Shown here piece after piece: positions 18,346 to 27,675 of a stretch of 64,000 bases of DNA. Position 1 is the stretch's first letter. Each line of letters opens with the position of its first letter. Made by a program: the position numbers and the translations under genes. Below the pieces are notes generated by a model. That model worked only from the letters and a program-made list of their open reading frames with translations, was not told the DNA's origin and did no database searches. Where the stretch lies: assembly GCA_012729335.1 (NCBI GenBank), contig JAAYDJ010000034.1:1-64000 (forward strand), in the 5' to 3' direction. This DNA is from Bacteroidales bacterium (GTDB lineage Bacteria > Bacteroidota > Bacteroidia > Bacteroidales > Prolixibacteraceae).

Positions 18346-19251
18346 ATGGAAAAACCGGCCCTGTTCATTGAGACATACACGGGAATCACTCCGGACACCC
18401 AGAGCAAGATTCTGGTCTCCATAGGGATCATCATTGTTCTCTATGTGTTCCGGACTATTTTTCTGCGCATCGTATGGAGAAACACGGAGGACGTGAAGAC
18501 CCGTTATTTATGGAAGCGGGTGATATCGTACGTGGTTCCCATCACGTCGATCATTCTGATCGGGACGGTGTGGGTGCATGCCTTCAGATACATGGGGGCC
18601 TTCCTGGGGCTTCTCTCGGCGGGGATCGCCATCGCCCTGAAAGATCTGCTGGCCAACATGGCGGGATGGCTGTTTATCATGTTCCGCAAGCCGTTCGTCA
18701 TCGGAGACCGCATTCAGATCGGGCCCCATACCGGAGATGTGATCGACCTCCGGCTCTACCAGTTTTCCATTCTTGAAATCGGCAATTGGGTGCATGCCGA
18801 CCAGAGCACGGGAAGGATCATCCATATTCCCAACGGCAAGGTATTCACAGAACCTCAGGCCAACTTCACCCAGGGATTCCACTACATCTGGAATGAACTG
18901 GAGATCAGGCTCACCTTCGAAAGCAACTGGCAGAACGCCAAAGACCTGCTGACGGGAATCGTCACCCGCCATACGCAGGAAATCATCAGACCGGCCGAAC
19001 GCGACCTCAAGGAAGCCAGCAAACTATACCTGATCCACTACCAGTATCTGACGCCGATCATCTATGTCACGGTGATGGAATACGGGATACTGCTGAGTGT
19101 GCGCTATTTGTGCGATCCACACAAACGCAGAGGTACCGAAGCCGCCATCTGGGAAGATATTCTCAGCGAATTCGCACGGCATGGCGATATCCAATGGGCT
19201 TACCCGACACGGCGGTTTATCGGCGACTCCCGGGGAACACCTGCCTCCTGA
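18346..19251 (+). CDS. MscS-family mechanosensitive channel
   Basis: 301 residues. About three membrane segments occupy residues 20-120, with pore helix GAFLGLLSAGIAIALKDLLA and the next stretch NMAGWLFIMFRKPFVIGDRI, the hallmark of the MscS beta domain. PNGKVFTEPQANFTQGF is the usual end of that domain, followed by a cytoplasmic alpha/beta tail. It should open under membrane tension and release ions. It is placed 80 bases after the xylanase gene on the same strand, but has no evident role in glycan use. Confidence 0.9.
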   Translation: MEKPALFIETYTGITPDTQSKILVSIGIIIVLYVFRTIFLRIVWRNTEDVKTRYLWKRVISYVVPITSIILIGTVWVHAFRYMGAFLGLLSAGIAIALKDLLANMAGWLFIMFRKPFVIGDRIQIGPHTGDVIDLRLYQFSILEIGNWVHADQSTGRIIHIPNGKVFTEPQANFTQGFHYIWNELEIRLTFESNWQNAKDLLTGIVTRHTQEIIRPAERDLKEASKLYLIHYQYLTPIIYVTVMEYGILLSVRYLCDPHKRRGTEAAIWEDILSEFARHGDIQWAYPTRRFIGDSRGTPAS

Positions 19252-19553
19252 TCCTACCCCCGTCTTTGGTCAAAAACTACAACACCCTTCATTGGTTTCA
19301 CCACCGAAGCCGGTTCTGACCAAGGTCCCTTCAGGATGGCAGCACATCACCTGAAGCTTCAATTTTTCCCATTCGGTTGTGGGTAGTTCCTGCCAATATA
19401 ATACTGTTGCACACGGATTTAAGCCATGACAGCCTGGCTTAAGCCATTAAGGTACGGGAAGGTTGGCATAGTGGGCGCAAAGGTGTATATTCGCCATGCG
19501 GTACTTTTCCTGCGGCAAGGTCTGTATTCGTTTTAAAACACATACCAGAAAAA
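19252..19553. other. Intergenic stretch with inverted repeat
   Basis: No coding frame is convincing here. TTAAGCCA (19419-19426) and TGGCTTAA (19435-19442) are perfect arms around an 8-base spacer, with a third partial AAGCCATTAA directly after. This could be an operator for the GH43-like gene starting at 19554. I see no good TAnnTTTG promoter element. Confidence 0.35.
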
Positions 19554-20564
19554 ATGCAATTTCGATATTTTTCCATACCTGCCATCCTTTTATATGTGGC
19601 ATCAATGGTCTCCTGTAAGGGCCCCGTGGGCAGTACTTCCCCGGAATGGTCAGGGAATCCGGTCATTCAGGGGTGGTACGCCGATCCCGAGGCGGTGATA
19701 TACGGGGACCGCTACTGGATCTATCCCACCTATTCCGATGCCTATGAGAAGCAGGTTCATTTTGATTGTTTTTCTTCGCCCGACCTGGTCAGATGGACCA
19801 AACATGAACGGATTCTGGATACGGCGGAAGTGCGGTGGGCACGGCGGGCGATGTGGGCCCCCGGAGTGATGGAGAAAGGAGGGCAGTACTACCTTTTCTT
19901 CGGGGCCAACGACGTGCATGAAGGTGAGGTGGGTGGTATCGGCGTGGCCGTAGCCGGCAAGCCCGAAGGCCCCTACCGCGACCTCATCGGGAAACCACTG
20001 ATCAACAACATCATCAACGGGGCCCAGCCCATTGACCAGTTCGTATTCCACGACCGCGACGGCAGTTATTACCTGATTTACGGGGGGTGGCAGCATTGCA
20101 ACATCGTCAGGCTGAACGACAGTTTCACCGGGCTTGTACCTTTGCCCGACGGATCCATGGTGAAGGAGATCACCCCGGAAGGGTATGTCGAAGGCCCGGT
20201 GATGTTTATCAGAGAGGGGAAATACTACTTTATGTGGTCGGAAGGCGGCTGGACCGGTCCGGATTACCGGGTGGCTTATGCCATTGCCGACAATCCCTTT
20301 GGGCCGTTCAGCCGGATCGGTACGATCCTGCAACAAGACAGCACCGTGGCCACCGGCGCCGGGCACCATTCTCTGCTCAACATTCCGGGAAGTGACGATT
20401 GGGTTATCGTTTACCACCGCCGCCCGCTGGGGGAAGCCTCCCCACACCACAGGGTCACCTGTATCGACCGCATGGCGTTTGACGACCAGGGACATATCCT
20501 TCCGGTTAAAATCACCTTTGAAGGCGTAACCCCCCGGCCATTGAAGACCAGTGCCGGGAATTGA
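19554..20564 (+). CDS. GH43-like glycoside hydrolase lipoprotein
   Basis: 336 residues. The leader ends ...VASMVSC with a lipobox-like cysteine at about residue 21. The five-bladed propeller shows WYADPEAVIYGDRYWIYPTY (base aspartate in ADPE), PIDQFVFHD (pKa-modulating Asp) and YVEGPVMF (general acid Glu), the triad of the GH43 clan. Members are beta-xylosidases or alpha-L-arabinofuranosidases, fitting the nearby xylanase. The exact specificity cannot be read. The redoxin gene start codon follows 23 bases after its stop, so the two probably form an operon. Confidence 0.85.
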   Translation: MQFRYFSIPAILLYVASMVSCKGPVGSTSPEWSGNPVIQGWYADPEAVIYGDRYWIYPTYSDAYEKQVHFDCFSSPDLVRWTKHERILDTAEVRWARRAMWAPGVMEKGGQYYLFFGANDVHEGEVGGIGVAVAGKPEGPYRDLIGKPLINNIINGAQPIDQFVFHDRDGSYYLIYGGWQHCNIVRLNDSFTGLVPLPDGSMVKEITPEGYVEGPVMFIREGKYYFMWSEGGWTGPDYRVAYAIADNPFGPFSRIGTILQQDSTVATGAGHHSLLNIPGSDDWVIVYHRRPLGEASPHHRVTCIDRMAFDDQGHILPVKITFEGVTPRPLKTSAGN

Positions 20565-20587
20565 AGCATTCATTTAAAATATTTCAT

Positions 20588-21721
20588 ATGTACAGGTTAA
20601 ACAGATTCCTCCCGACCATCGCCATAGTTCTTTCCCTGGTCTTTTCTTCTGCGGCCCAGGAGCACAAGGAACCGGCCACGCTGACTATCGGAAGCAAAGC
20701 ACCTGACTTCAGGCTGAAAGGCACTGGTCTGAAGAGTTACACCCTGAAATCCTTTTCCAGGGCAAAGATCCTGGTGATCATCTTCAGTGCCCCCCACTGT
20801 CCGACCGCCCAGGCCTATGAGGAAAGGATCAAGGCCATTCAGGAGGATTACCGGGGAAAGGGGGTGCAGGTGGTGATGATCAACCCGAATCATGCCGGGG
20901 CGGTCTGTCTCGAGGAGATGGGCTATTCCGAATCGGGCGACACCTTTGCCGACATGCAGATGAGAGCCCGCGACAAAGCCTTTAATTTCCCGTTCCTTGA
21001 CGACGGGGAGGAACAGAAAACCGCCCTGGCTTACGGACCAGTGGCCACTCCTCATGTCTTTATCTTTGACCAGCAGCGGATTTTGCGCTACTGTGGCCGC
21101 ATTGACGACCGGGAAAAAATCGGCACGGCATCCCAACACGATACCCGGAATGCCCTGGAAGCACTTCTGGCTGGCAAAGAGGTACCGGTAAAAGAGACCC
21201 GGGTCTTCGGATGTTCGGTCAAGTGGAAGTGGAAAAACGAATACCGCCGGAAACTGGATGAGGAATGGGCCCAAAAACAGGTGTCATTGGAACGCATCAC
21301 CCTGGAAGGGATCAAACGGCTGGTCAGTAACGATTCAAAGAAACTGCGGGTCATCAATTTCTGGGCCACCTGGTGCGGACCCTGTATCGCCGAATTCTCA
21401 GGACTGGTGGAAACCTTCAGGATGTACCAGGGCCGTGATTTCGAACTGGTGACCGTAAGCCTCGACAAAGCGCCCCTGGAAGCCAGAGTAAAGGATTTTC
21501 TCACCTTAAAACAGGCGGCCTTTACGGCCAATTACCTCTTTCCGGGTGAAGACAAATATGCCCTGATCGAAGCGGTAGATCCGCAGTGGCCGGGCAATAT
21601 TCCGTATACCCTCATCGTGGAACCAGGCGGAAAGGTCATCCACCGCTTCTCCGGAGGAGTGCACATGACCGAACTGCGCAAGAAAATCGTGGACCATCCC
21701 CTGATCGGGAGGTATTTCTGA
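20588..21721 (+). CDS. Exported protein with two thioredoxin-like domains
   Basis: 377 residues from the ATG at 20588, which opens a clear signal peptide (MYRLNRFLPTIAIVLSLVFS). The first domain is peroxiredoxin-like (IGSKAPDFRLKG, then SAPHCPTAQAY with a single cysteine in CPT). The second is TlpA/ResA-like with WATWCGPC. The first may act as a peroxidase or be inactive; the second should be a periplasmic thiol-disulfide reductant. It lies between glycosidase genes, close behind the GH43-like gene, but no disulfide-rich partner is evident. An ATG nine codons earlier (20561) overlaps the previous gene and seems less likely. Confidence 0.85.
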   Translation: MYRLNRFLPTIAIVLSLVFSSAAQEHKEPATLTIGSKAPDFRLKGTGLKSYTLKSFSRAKILVIIFSAPHCPTAQAYEERIKAIQEDYRGKGVQVVMINPNHAGAVCLEEMGYSESGDTFADMQMRARDKAFNFPFLDDGEEQKTALAYGPVATPHVFIFDQQRILRYCGRIDDREKIGTASQHDTRNALEALLAGKEVPVKETRVFGCSVKWKWKNEYRRKLDEEWAQKQVSLERITLEGIKRLVSNDSKKLRVINFWATWCGPCIAEFSGLVETFRMYQGRDFELVTVSLDKAPLEARVKDFLTLKQAAFTANYLFPGEDKYALIEAVDPQWPGNIPYTLIVEPGGKVIHRFSGGVHMTELRKKIVDHPLIGRYF

Positions 21722-21779
21722 GGTACACCCTATCAGCTGCGAAATCTGACACCATATGGAAAGACCTGACAGAAATTTA

Positions 21780-23879
21780 ATGAACATAATAAAAATGGGA
21801 GTAAAAAATAGTTTAGCGCTTGTAATCCTGGTGTGTGCAGGTTTATGGCTGACCTGCTGCAAGCCCGCCGGATCGCCCGAACCCCATGGCCCTGTGCCGA
21901 CTGAAAACCAGATGCGCTGGCAGGAAATGGAGTTCTATGCATTTGTCCATTTCTCGCTGAATACGTATACCGACCAGTCGTGGGGATATGGAAATGAAGA
22001 CATCAGCCTGTTCAATCCCGAAGAACTGGATTGCCGTCAATGGGCGCGGATCTGTAAGGAGGCAGGGATGAAAGGGATCATCATCACCGCAAAACACCAC
22101 AGTGGATTTTGTTTATGGCCTTCTCAATACACAGACTATTCAGTAAAGAATGCACCCTGGAAAGATGGAAAGGGCGATGTGGTGCGCGAACTGGCCGACG
22201 CGTGCCAGGAGTATGGATTGAAGCTGGGAATTTATGTGTCACCCTGGGACAGGAACCACCCCGATTACGGAAACCCCGCCTATATCACCTACTTCAGAAA
22301 CCAGATCAGGGAGTTGCTGACGAATTATGGTCCCATTTTCGAGATCTGGTTCGACGGAGCCAATGGCGGAAGCGGCTACTATGGGGGAGCCAATGAGACC
22401 CGACAGATTGACCGCAGGACCTACTACGACTGGCAGCCTACTTACAATATGATCAGGGAGTTGCAACCCGGCATTGTCATCTGGAACGACGGAGGCGACA
22501 GGGCCGATGTGCGCTGGGTGGGCACCGAAGGCGGCTGGGTCGGCGAAACCAACTGGAGCTTACTGAATGCCACAGGCGATGTCCCGTTTGAGATGTTGCA
22601 CCACGGGGTGGAGAACGGAGATTCCTGGGTTCCGGGAGAGGTGAACACCTCAATCAGGCCCGAGTGGTTTTACCACCCCAGTGAGGATTCCAAGGTGAAA
22701 ACCCTTCCCCAGCTGATGGATACCTACTACCATTCCATCGGGCGGAACGGCACCTTATTGCTCAACTTTCCCATAATGCCCAACGGCAGGATCCACCCGG
22801 CTGACGAGAAGGCAGCGCTTGACCTTGGTCAGGCTGTAAAGGAGGCATTTGCCGTCAACCTGGCTGCCCATGCCAGGGCCGAAGCATCGGGTGTAAGGGG
22901 AAATGCCCGGAAATTCGGAGCACAAAAGGCGATCGACGGCAATACAGAGAGCTTTTGGACTACCGACGATAGCACCACCACCGCCTCGATGACCCTGGAC
23001 TTTGGGAAGCCCACCCGCTTCAACCGGTTCATGGCCCGGGAATACATCCGTTTGGGGCAGCGTGTGAAATCATTCACCGTCGAAGCCATGACAGACGGTG
23101 AATGGCAGGAAATTGCCAAAGCAACCACCATCGGGTACAAGCGTATCCTCCGCTTCCCCACCGTCGAGGCTACAAAGCTCCGCTTTCACATCACAGGGGC
23201 AAAAGCCTGTCCGGTGATCTCGGAGATTGGAGTCTATCTTGCGCCACAAATACTCACGCCTCCCACCATGATCAGAAACCAGGCAGGCGATGTTCTCATT
23301 ACCGCTGCCGATCAGGAATCGGAAATCTTTTACACGATTGATGGCAGTGACCCCTCACCGGGCTCAATGAAATACAGCGGGCCCATCATTGCCGGGGGTA
23401 AACTGGAGATGAAGGCATTGGCTTATGACCCCACCTCAGGGAAAAGCAGTGCCGTGAGCCATGAATACTTCGACCTGCCCCGTAAAGATTGGATCATCAA
23501 AGAGATTGAGGATGAAAAAGCCTATGCCGTCCTAGATGGAAATCCTGCGACAGCGTGGCACCAAAACAGAGGCCAGTTGCCCGTCGACCTGGTGATCGAC
23601 TTAGGACATGAACTGAACCTTTCAGGATTCCGTTATCATCCCGACAAGGGAATATGGAGCCCCGGAATTATCACTGAATACCAGTTTTATGTTTCTTCAG
23701 ATCAAAAAACCTGGAAACTGGTCAGCGGGGGAGAATTCTCCAACATCAAGAATAATCCCGTATGGCAAACAAAGAGGTTTGAAGAGGAAAAAGCACGCTA
23801 TATCAGGTTTCGTGCATTGAAAAATGCGGAGAATAATAACCATATCGGTTATGCTGAAATCGATCTGATTACGAACTGA
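21780..23879 (+). CDS. GH29 alpha-L-fucosidase with C-terminal binding domains
   Basis: 699 residues from ATG 21780, which starts directly before a lipoprotein-like leader (LVCAGLWLTCC). The GH29 barrel spans about 30-360, with AKHHSGFCLWPS and nucleophile Asp192 in IFEIWFDGANG. Then come a discoidin/F5-8C-like domain (about 365-485), a chitobiase-type C-terminal module (IFYTIDGSDPSPGSMKYSGP, about 500-555) and a second discoidin-like domain to the end. It should remove terminal fucose from glycans in the periplasm or at the surface. A FucI-like isomerase gene follows at 27676, a plausible downstream step. Confidence 0.93.
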   Translation: MNIIKMGVKNSLALVILVCAGLWLTCCKPAGSPEPHGPVPTENQMRWQEMEFYAFVHFSLNTYTDQSWGYGNEDISLFNPEELDCRQWARICKEAGMKGIIITAKHHSGFCLWPSQYTDYSVKNAPWKDGKGDVVRELADACQEYGLKLGIYVSPWDRNHPDYGNPAYITYFRNQIRELLTNYGPIFEIWFDGANGGSGYYGGANETRQIDRRTYYDWQPTYNMIRELQPGIVIWNDGGDRADVRWVGTEGGWVGETNWSLLNATGDVPFEMLHHGVENGDSWVPGEVNTSIRPEWFYHPSEDSKVKTLPQLMDTYYHSIGRNGTLLLNFPIMPNGRIHPADEKAALDLGQAVKEAFAVNLAAHARAEASGVRGNARKFGAQKAIDGNTESFWTTDDSTTTASMTLDFGKPTRFNRFMAREYIRLGQRVKSFTVEAMTDGEWQEIAKATTIGYKRILRFPTVEATKLRFHITGAKACPVISEIGVYLAPQILTPPTMIRNQAGDVLITAADQESEIFYTIDGSDPSPGSMKYSGPIIAGGKLEMKALAYDPTSGKSSAVSHEYFDLPRKDWIIKEIEDEKAYAVLDGNPATAWHQNRGQLPVDLVIDLGHELNLSGFRYHPDKGIWSPGIITEYQFYVSSDQKTWKLVSGGEFSNIKNNPVWQTKRFEEEKARYIRFRALKNAENNNHIGYAEIDLITN

Positions 23880-23969
23880 GGCCGTCACCACATTCTGTTC
23901 CGGTCCGGATTTGACTTTGTCGGAATATTTCCGTAAATTCAGTTGCGATCCGTACAGACTTCTTTGTAA

Positions 23970-25655
23970 ATGGACCAACACAGGGTTATGAATTCAATGA
24001 AGGAAGTAAAGATAATGCTGCATGATTATCAGCTTTTTACCTCCGGAAAAGGGAATACCAGAGTGTATTATAAAGGTTCAGCCTCTTCAAAAGACGGGGA
24101 ATTACTACCGGAAGGAGGGCTGCCTCTGCTGCCTGACGAATTGGAAAATGCGCCACGAAGCACGGAACTGATCCTTTTGGAGAAACTCTCTGAAATCTGC
24201 GGATTGTTCTCCATGGTAATCATGAAGGAGGGGGCCTGTTATCTTGCCGTGGATATCATACGCAGCAGCCCTCTTTTTTACGGATTTCACAACAATTCAC
24301 TTTTCATAACCGACAATCTGCATGAATTCCAGAAGGTCAATGATCCTCTTCCGGTCCATGAAGAAAAACTGGAAGAATTCATGTTCACCGGTTTTGTATT
24401 AGGGAGCCACACCATATACCGGGATGTTTTCGCCACTCAGGCCGGAGAAATCGTCACCATTGAGAACAATCAGGTAAGTTCAAAAAGGTACTTTACCTAC
24501 CATCCCCTTGTGTCGACTGACCAGCATAAAGATGATTTTAATTTTCCCCAGGCCCTGGACCGGCTGTTATTGTCTGCTTTTTCAAGGATGATCAGGCAGA
24601 CGCCCCACATCAACCGCTGGCTGGTTCCTTTAAGCGGCGGGCATGATTCCCGGATCATTGTTAATACATTATACAAACTCGGAATCAGGAATGTAGTCTG
24701 CTACACCTATGGTACAAAGGGAAATGAACAATCGGTTTTAAGTAAACAGGTCGCGGAGGCGTTAGGTTTTGAATGGCATTTTGTAGAATATTCAGAACAG
24801 AAATGGGACCAACTGCATCGTGAGGGTGTTTTGGACAACTATCTCCACTTTGCATTTAACGGTGTTTCCACGCCGCATCTTCAGGATATTCCGGCAGTAT
24901 ATGAGTTGATCCATCAGGGAGTCATCAAAAACGGGGATGTCTTCGTTCCCGGGCATTCCCTGGACTTACTGGCAGGTTGCTGGTTAGAAAGCGGGGATTT
25001 AATAGACATGGGAAAACCCGGTGCGCTTCAACGGGCTACCCAGAAATGGGTGGGCATTAAAGAACCGGAATTTGTACCATTAAATGCCATTGAAAAGGTC
25101 TTCAACAGCGCAGATATTTCTCCCCTTCATTTTCAGGAATACTTTAACTGGCAGGAATTCAGGGCTAAATTTGTGGTGAACAGCATCAGAGGATATGAAT
25201 TCTTTGGATTTGAGTCCCGTTTGCCTTACTGGGATAAAGAGTTGGTGGATTTCTGGCTGGCCATTGCTCCTCAGGATAAAATTGGCCGGAAGGTACTTTT
25301 TGATGCCGAAAAGAAGGGGATCCTGGTCCATGCATTGACAGGAATCCCCTATGCCGGGAAAACGCCGGAAAAAAGTATTGTTAAAACCTTGTTGCGAAGA
25401 TTGTTGCCTGAGAGGATAAAAAATATCATGCTTCGCATTTCAGGCTATAAAGTCAGGATGAACGAGGGGCTGAATCAAATATATGCCATGAAAGCCCATA
25501 CCGTCAAAGAGATGCTTGAACCGCTTGAAGATTTTCCAAGGCATGCAAGGCCTTATCTTCAGAAATTCATAGACAGGCAACCGGGTCAGGTGAATTACAA
25601 CCATCTGACTGCGATGTATACGGTCAGAAAGCACATGGACCTTTGGAAGAACTAA
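23970..25655 (+). CDS. Asparagine-synthetase-like protein without the glutaminase cysteine
   Basis: 561 residues. The N-terminal ~200 residues follow the class II glutamine amidotransferase fold (CGLFSMVIMKEG, ITDNLHEF, FTGFVLGSHTIYRDV), but there is no Cys at position 2, so ammonia release from glutamine is unlikely. The C-terminal half has the ATP-pyrophosphatase loop LSGGHDSR. Relatives sit in surface-polysaccharide and modification clusters, where they amidate or otherwise activate carboxylates. Here it stands alone between GH29 and GH27 genes and is AT-richer than both. The start could be at 23970 or at an ATG 18 bases downstream. Confidence 0.82.
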   Translation: MDQHRVMNSMKEVKIMLHDYQLFTSGKGNTRVYYKGSASSKDGELLPEGGLPLLPDELENAPRSTELILLEKLSEICGLFSMVIMKEGACYLAVDIIRSSPLFYGFHNNSLFITDNLHEFQKVNDPLPVHEEKLEEFMFTGFVLGSHTIYRDVFATQAGEIVTIENNQVSSKRYFTYHPLVSTDQHKDDFNFPQALDRLLLSAFSRMIRQTPHINRWLVPLSGGHDSRIIVNTLYKLGIRNVVCYTYGTKGNEQSVLSKQVAEALGFEWHFVEYSEQKWDQLHREGVLDNYLHFAFNGVSTPHLQDIPAVYELIHQGVIKNGDVFVPGHSLDLLAGCWLESGDLIDMGKPGALQRATQKWVGIKEPEFVPLNAIEKVFNSADISPLHFQEYFNWQEFRAKFVVNSIRGYEFFGFESRLPYWDKELVDFWLAIAPQDKIGRKVLFDAEKKGILVHALTGIPYAGKTPEKSIVKTLLRRLLPERIKNIMLRISGYKVRMNEGLNQIYAMKAHTVKEMLEPLEDFPRHARPYLQKFIDRQPGQVNYNHLTAMYTVRKHMDLWKN

Positions 25656-25658
25656 TAT

Positions 25659-27452
25659 CTATTTCACAGGGCTTATCCTGTAAAGTCCGGCACCATGCTG
25701 CATCAATTCACGACCAAACTCTCTTTTGAACACACCCAGTTCGGTATGGCTCCACAGGTCAACTACCCTGGCTTTTCTCTTCATGCCTATGGTTCTGAAA
25801 TCAACCTTCACGACACTCCTATCAGGAAAATCCATTTTACCTTTGTCCACCAGCACCCCAAATACCACAGAACCTGTTTCCTTCAGCACGACTCCTTTGG
25901 TGGTAAACGTTTCGTATCCCTCCGGCAATTCATAAATAATGACAGATTTTGCATGGGCCCCGATACCAGTGGCAGGTTTTCCATCCACGATCAAAGGCCT
26001 GCCTTCGCAAGTTTTGTCCACGGTTGCGTTTCCCCAACCCGAAGTGGCATTGATCCATTTCAGATCAGTCAGTTTCAAATCACCCATAGGGCCATGCAAC
26101 ACAGGATCGATCCAGGCCACATGGTCCCAGTCGAAACCATTTCCACCATCGTTCACGAAAAGCACAAGATTTTTCCCGCCTTTCACCGAAACGCTGATTT
26201 CCTGTGAACTGCCATTCCCTGCAATCACCGGACTGGCATATTCGGCATGGCTTAAATCGATGTGATCGCCCTTGCTTTGGGCGTTGAACAGGGCTACGTA
26301 TTTATCTTCACTATCAGGCACATCGGCAGTCCATACGATCAGGTTGTTTACGTTATAGACCTGACGATTGTTTGTGCTTTCCTGATTTACCTTAAGCATT
26401 TCGGGATGGGTAAGTATCTGTTTGGTGAAATCGTCAAGTTTGGTCATATCACCCCCAAAAATGAGAGGTGAACGGGCAATTGCCCAAAGGCTCATGAGCG
26501 TGTACTGCTCGTCGCGGGTGAATTTTGTAGGCCGGTTGAAGTCGATGATTCCGATGGGCAGCATGTCGGCATCGGGAAAGTGACCGGGACCACGGAAGGG
26601 AGTCCAGACATCGAGCCTTTCGAACATGGCATGCAACAAACCCCAGCTATCCCAAAAATCATCGGTAATGCGCCACATATTGGCATGATTCATCACGTGG
26701 TCACCCGCTTTCACAGGGGTGGCGCCTGGCGACAAGCTTAACACCATCGGGCGGCCGGTCTTGTCGATCGCCTTTCGGATGGCCTCGATCTCAGCCCTCT
26801 GCACATCGTCATACGGCCGGGAAATATCGTCAACCTTGATGTAATCCACACCCCAGCCGGCATACATCTGAATAATTGAATTGTAATAAGCCTGTCCATC
26901 GGGCGTGGTGGCATCCACCCCATACATGTCGGGATTCCAGGGGCAGGTGGAGTTTTTAAGCGCAATATCCTGTGCCTTCACGCTTGTGCCCAGCACTGGG
27001 GTATTCTTCTCCACCGCCTGTCGCGGGATTCCACGCATGATATGAATGCCGAATTTCAATCCTTTTGAATGGACATAATCGGCCAGCGGTTTGAACCCTT
27101 TTCCTTCGGCTGCCGACGGGAACTTTGTCAATCCCGGCGTCAAACGGCCATAAGCATCCATGGCAAGAACGGCACCAGGCTGATATGCGTGACCCTTCGA
27201 TTCTGGTTCGTACCACTGTATATCAACCGTGAGGTATCTATACCCACTTGGTAAAAGATGGACTGCCATGGCATCGGCCTGTTCCTTAATCTGTTGTTCG
27301 GTAACAGTTGTACCGAAAATATCCCAACTGTTCCAACCAAGCGGAGGTGCGGGCGCATATTTGTGGAATGGCATTTCAAGGCCCGGTTGTGCTTCCATCT
27401 TAAAGAAAGCAAGGCATAATACAGCAGTTAAAATGGTATATTTCAGCTTCAT
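25659..27452 (-). CDS. GH27 alpha-galactosidase with NPCBM-like module
   Basis: 597 residues, signal peptide to about 21. The barrel begins PPLGWNSWDIFG, standard for GH27. The nucleophile is Asp208 in DYIKVDD and the acid/base lies in ITDDFWDSW. MSLWAIARSPLIFGGD marks the barrel end. After it, a segment GWGNATVDKTCEGRPLIVDG, then TGIGAHAKSVIIYELP, is an NPCBM-type binding module. The family hydrolyses terminal alpha-galactose or alpha-N-acetylgalactosamine. It converges with the asparagine-synthetase-like gene (3-base gap) and is divergent from the FucI-like gene. Confidence 0.92.
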   Translation of the reverse strand: MKLKYTILTAVLCLAFFKMEAQPGLEMPFHKYAPAPPLGWNSWDIFGTTVTEQQIKEQADAMAVHLLPSGYRYLTVDIQWYEPESKGHAYQPGAVLAMDAYGRLTPGLTKFPSAAEGKGFKPLADYVHSKGLKFGIHIMRGIPRQAVEKNTPVLGTSVKAQDIALKNSTCPWNPDMYGVDATTPDGQAYYNSIIQMYAGWGVDYIKVDDISRPYDDVQRAEIEAIRKAIDKTGRPMVLSLSPGATPVKAGDHVMNHANMWRITDDFWDSWGLLHAMFERLDVWTPFRGPGHFPDADMLPIGIIDFNRPTKFTRDEQYTLMSLWAIARSPLIFGGDMTKLDDFTKQILTHPEMLKVNQESTNNRQVYNVNNLIVWTADVPDSEDKYVALFNAQSKGDHIDLSHAEYASPVIAGNGSSQEISVSVKGGKNLVLFVNDGGNGFDWDHVAWIDPVLHGPMGDLKLTDLKWINATSGWGNATVDKTCEGRPLIVDGKPATGIGAHAKSVIIYELPEGYETFTTKGVVLKETGSVVFGVLVDKGKMDFPDRSVVKVDFRTIGMKRKARVVDLWSHTELGVFKREFGRELMQHGAGLYRISPVK

Positions 27453-27624
27453 GGTCTTAATGATAAATCTTCGAAACTAACTAAAATTCCAGCGAAACCA
27501 GTTCGTGCAAGCTACGAAAATTTCAAATCCGGACGGAGTCTTTATCGCGATAGAAACTACACATTTTTATGGGATAACGGTCCAAAACAGGTATTTATGG
27601 ATGTCACCTCCTGAATCAGGTGCA

Positions 27625-27656
27625 ATTGAAAAACAACAAATTTATGCTTAGTTTTG
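27625..27656 (+). promoter_or_regulatory. Bacteroidota-type promoter for the FucI-like gene
   Basis: TAGTTTTG (27649-27656) fits the -7 consensus TAnnTTTG exactly. ATTG at 27625-27628, 20 bases upstream, is one mismatch from the -33 TTTG box at the expected spacing. The ATG is 20 bases downstream, so the leader would be very short. Confidence 0.55.
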
Positions 27657-27675
27657 AGCATAGAAAATACAAATC

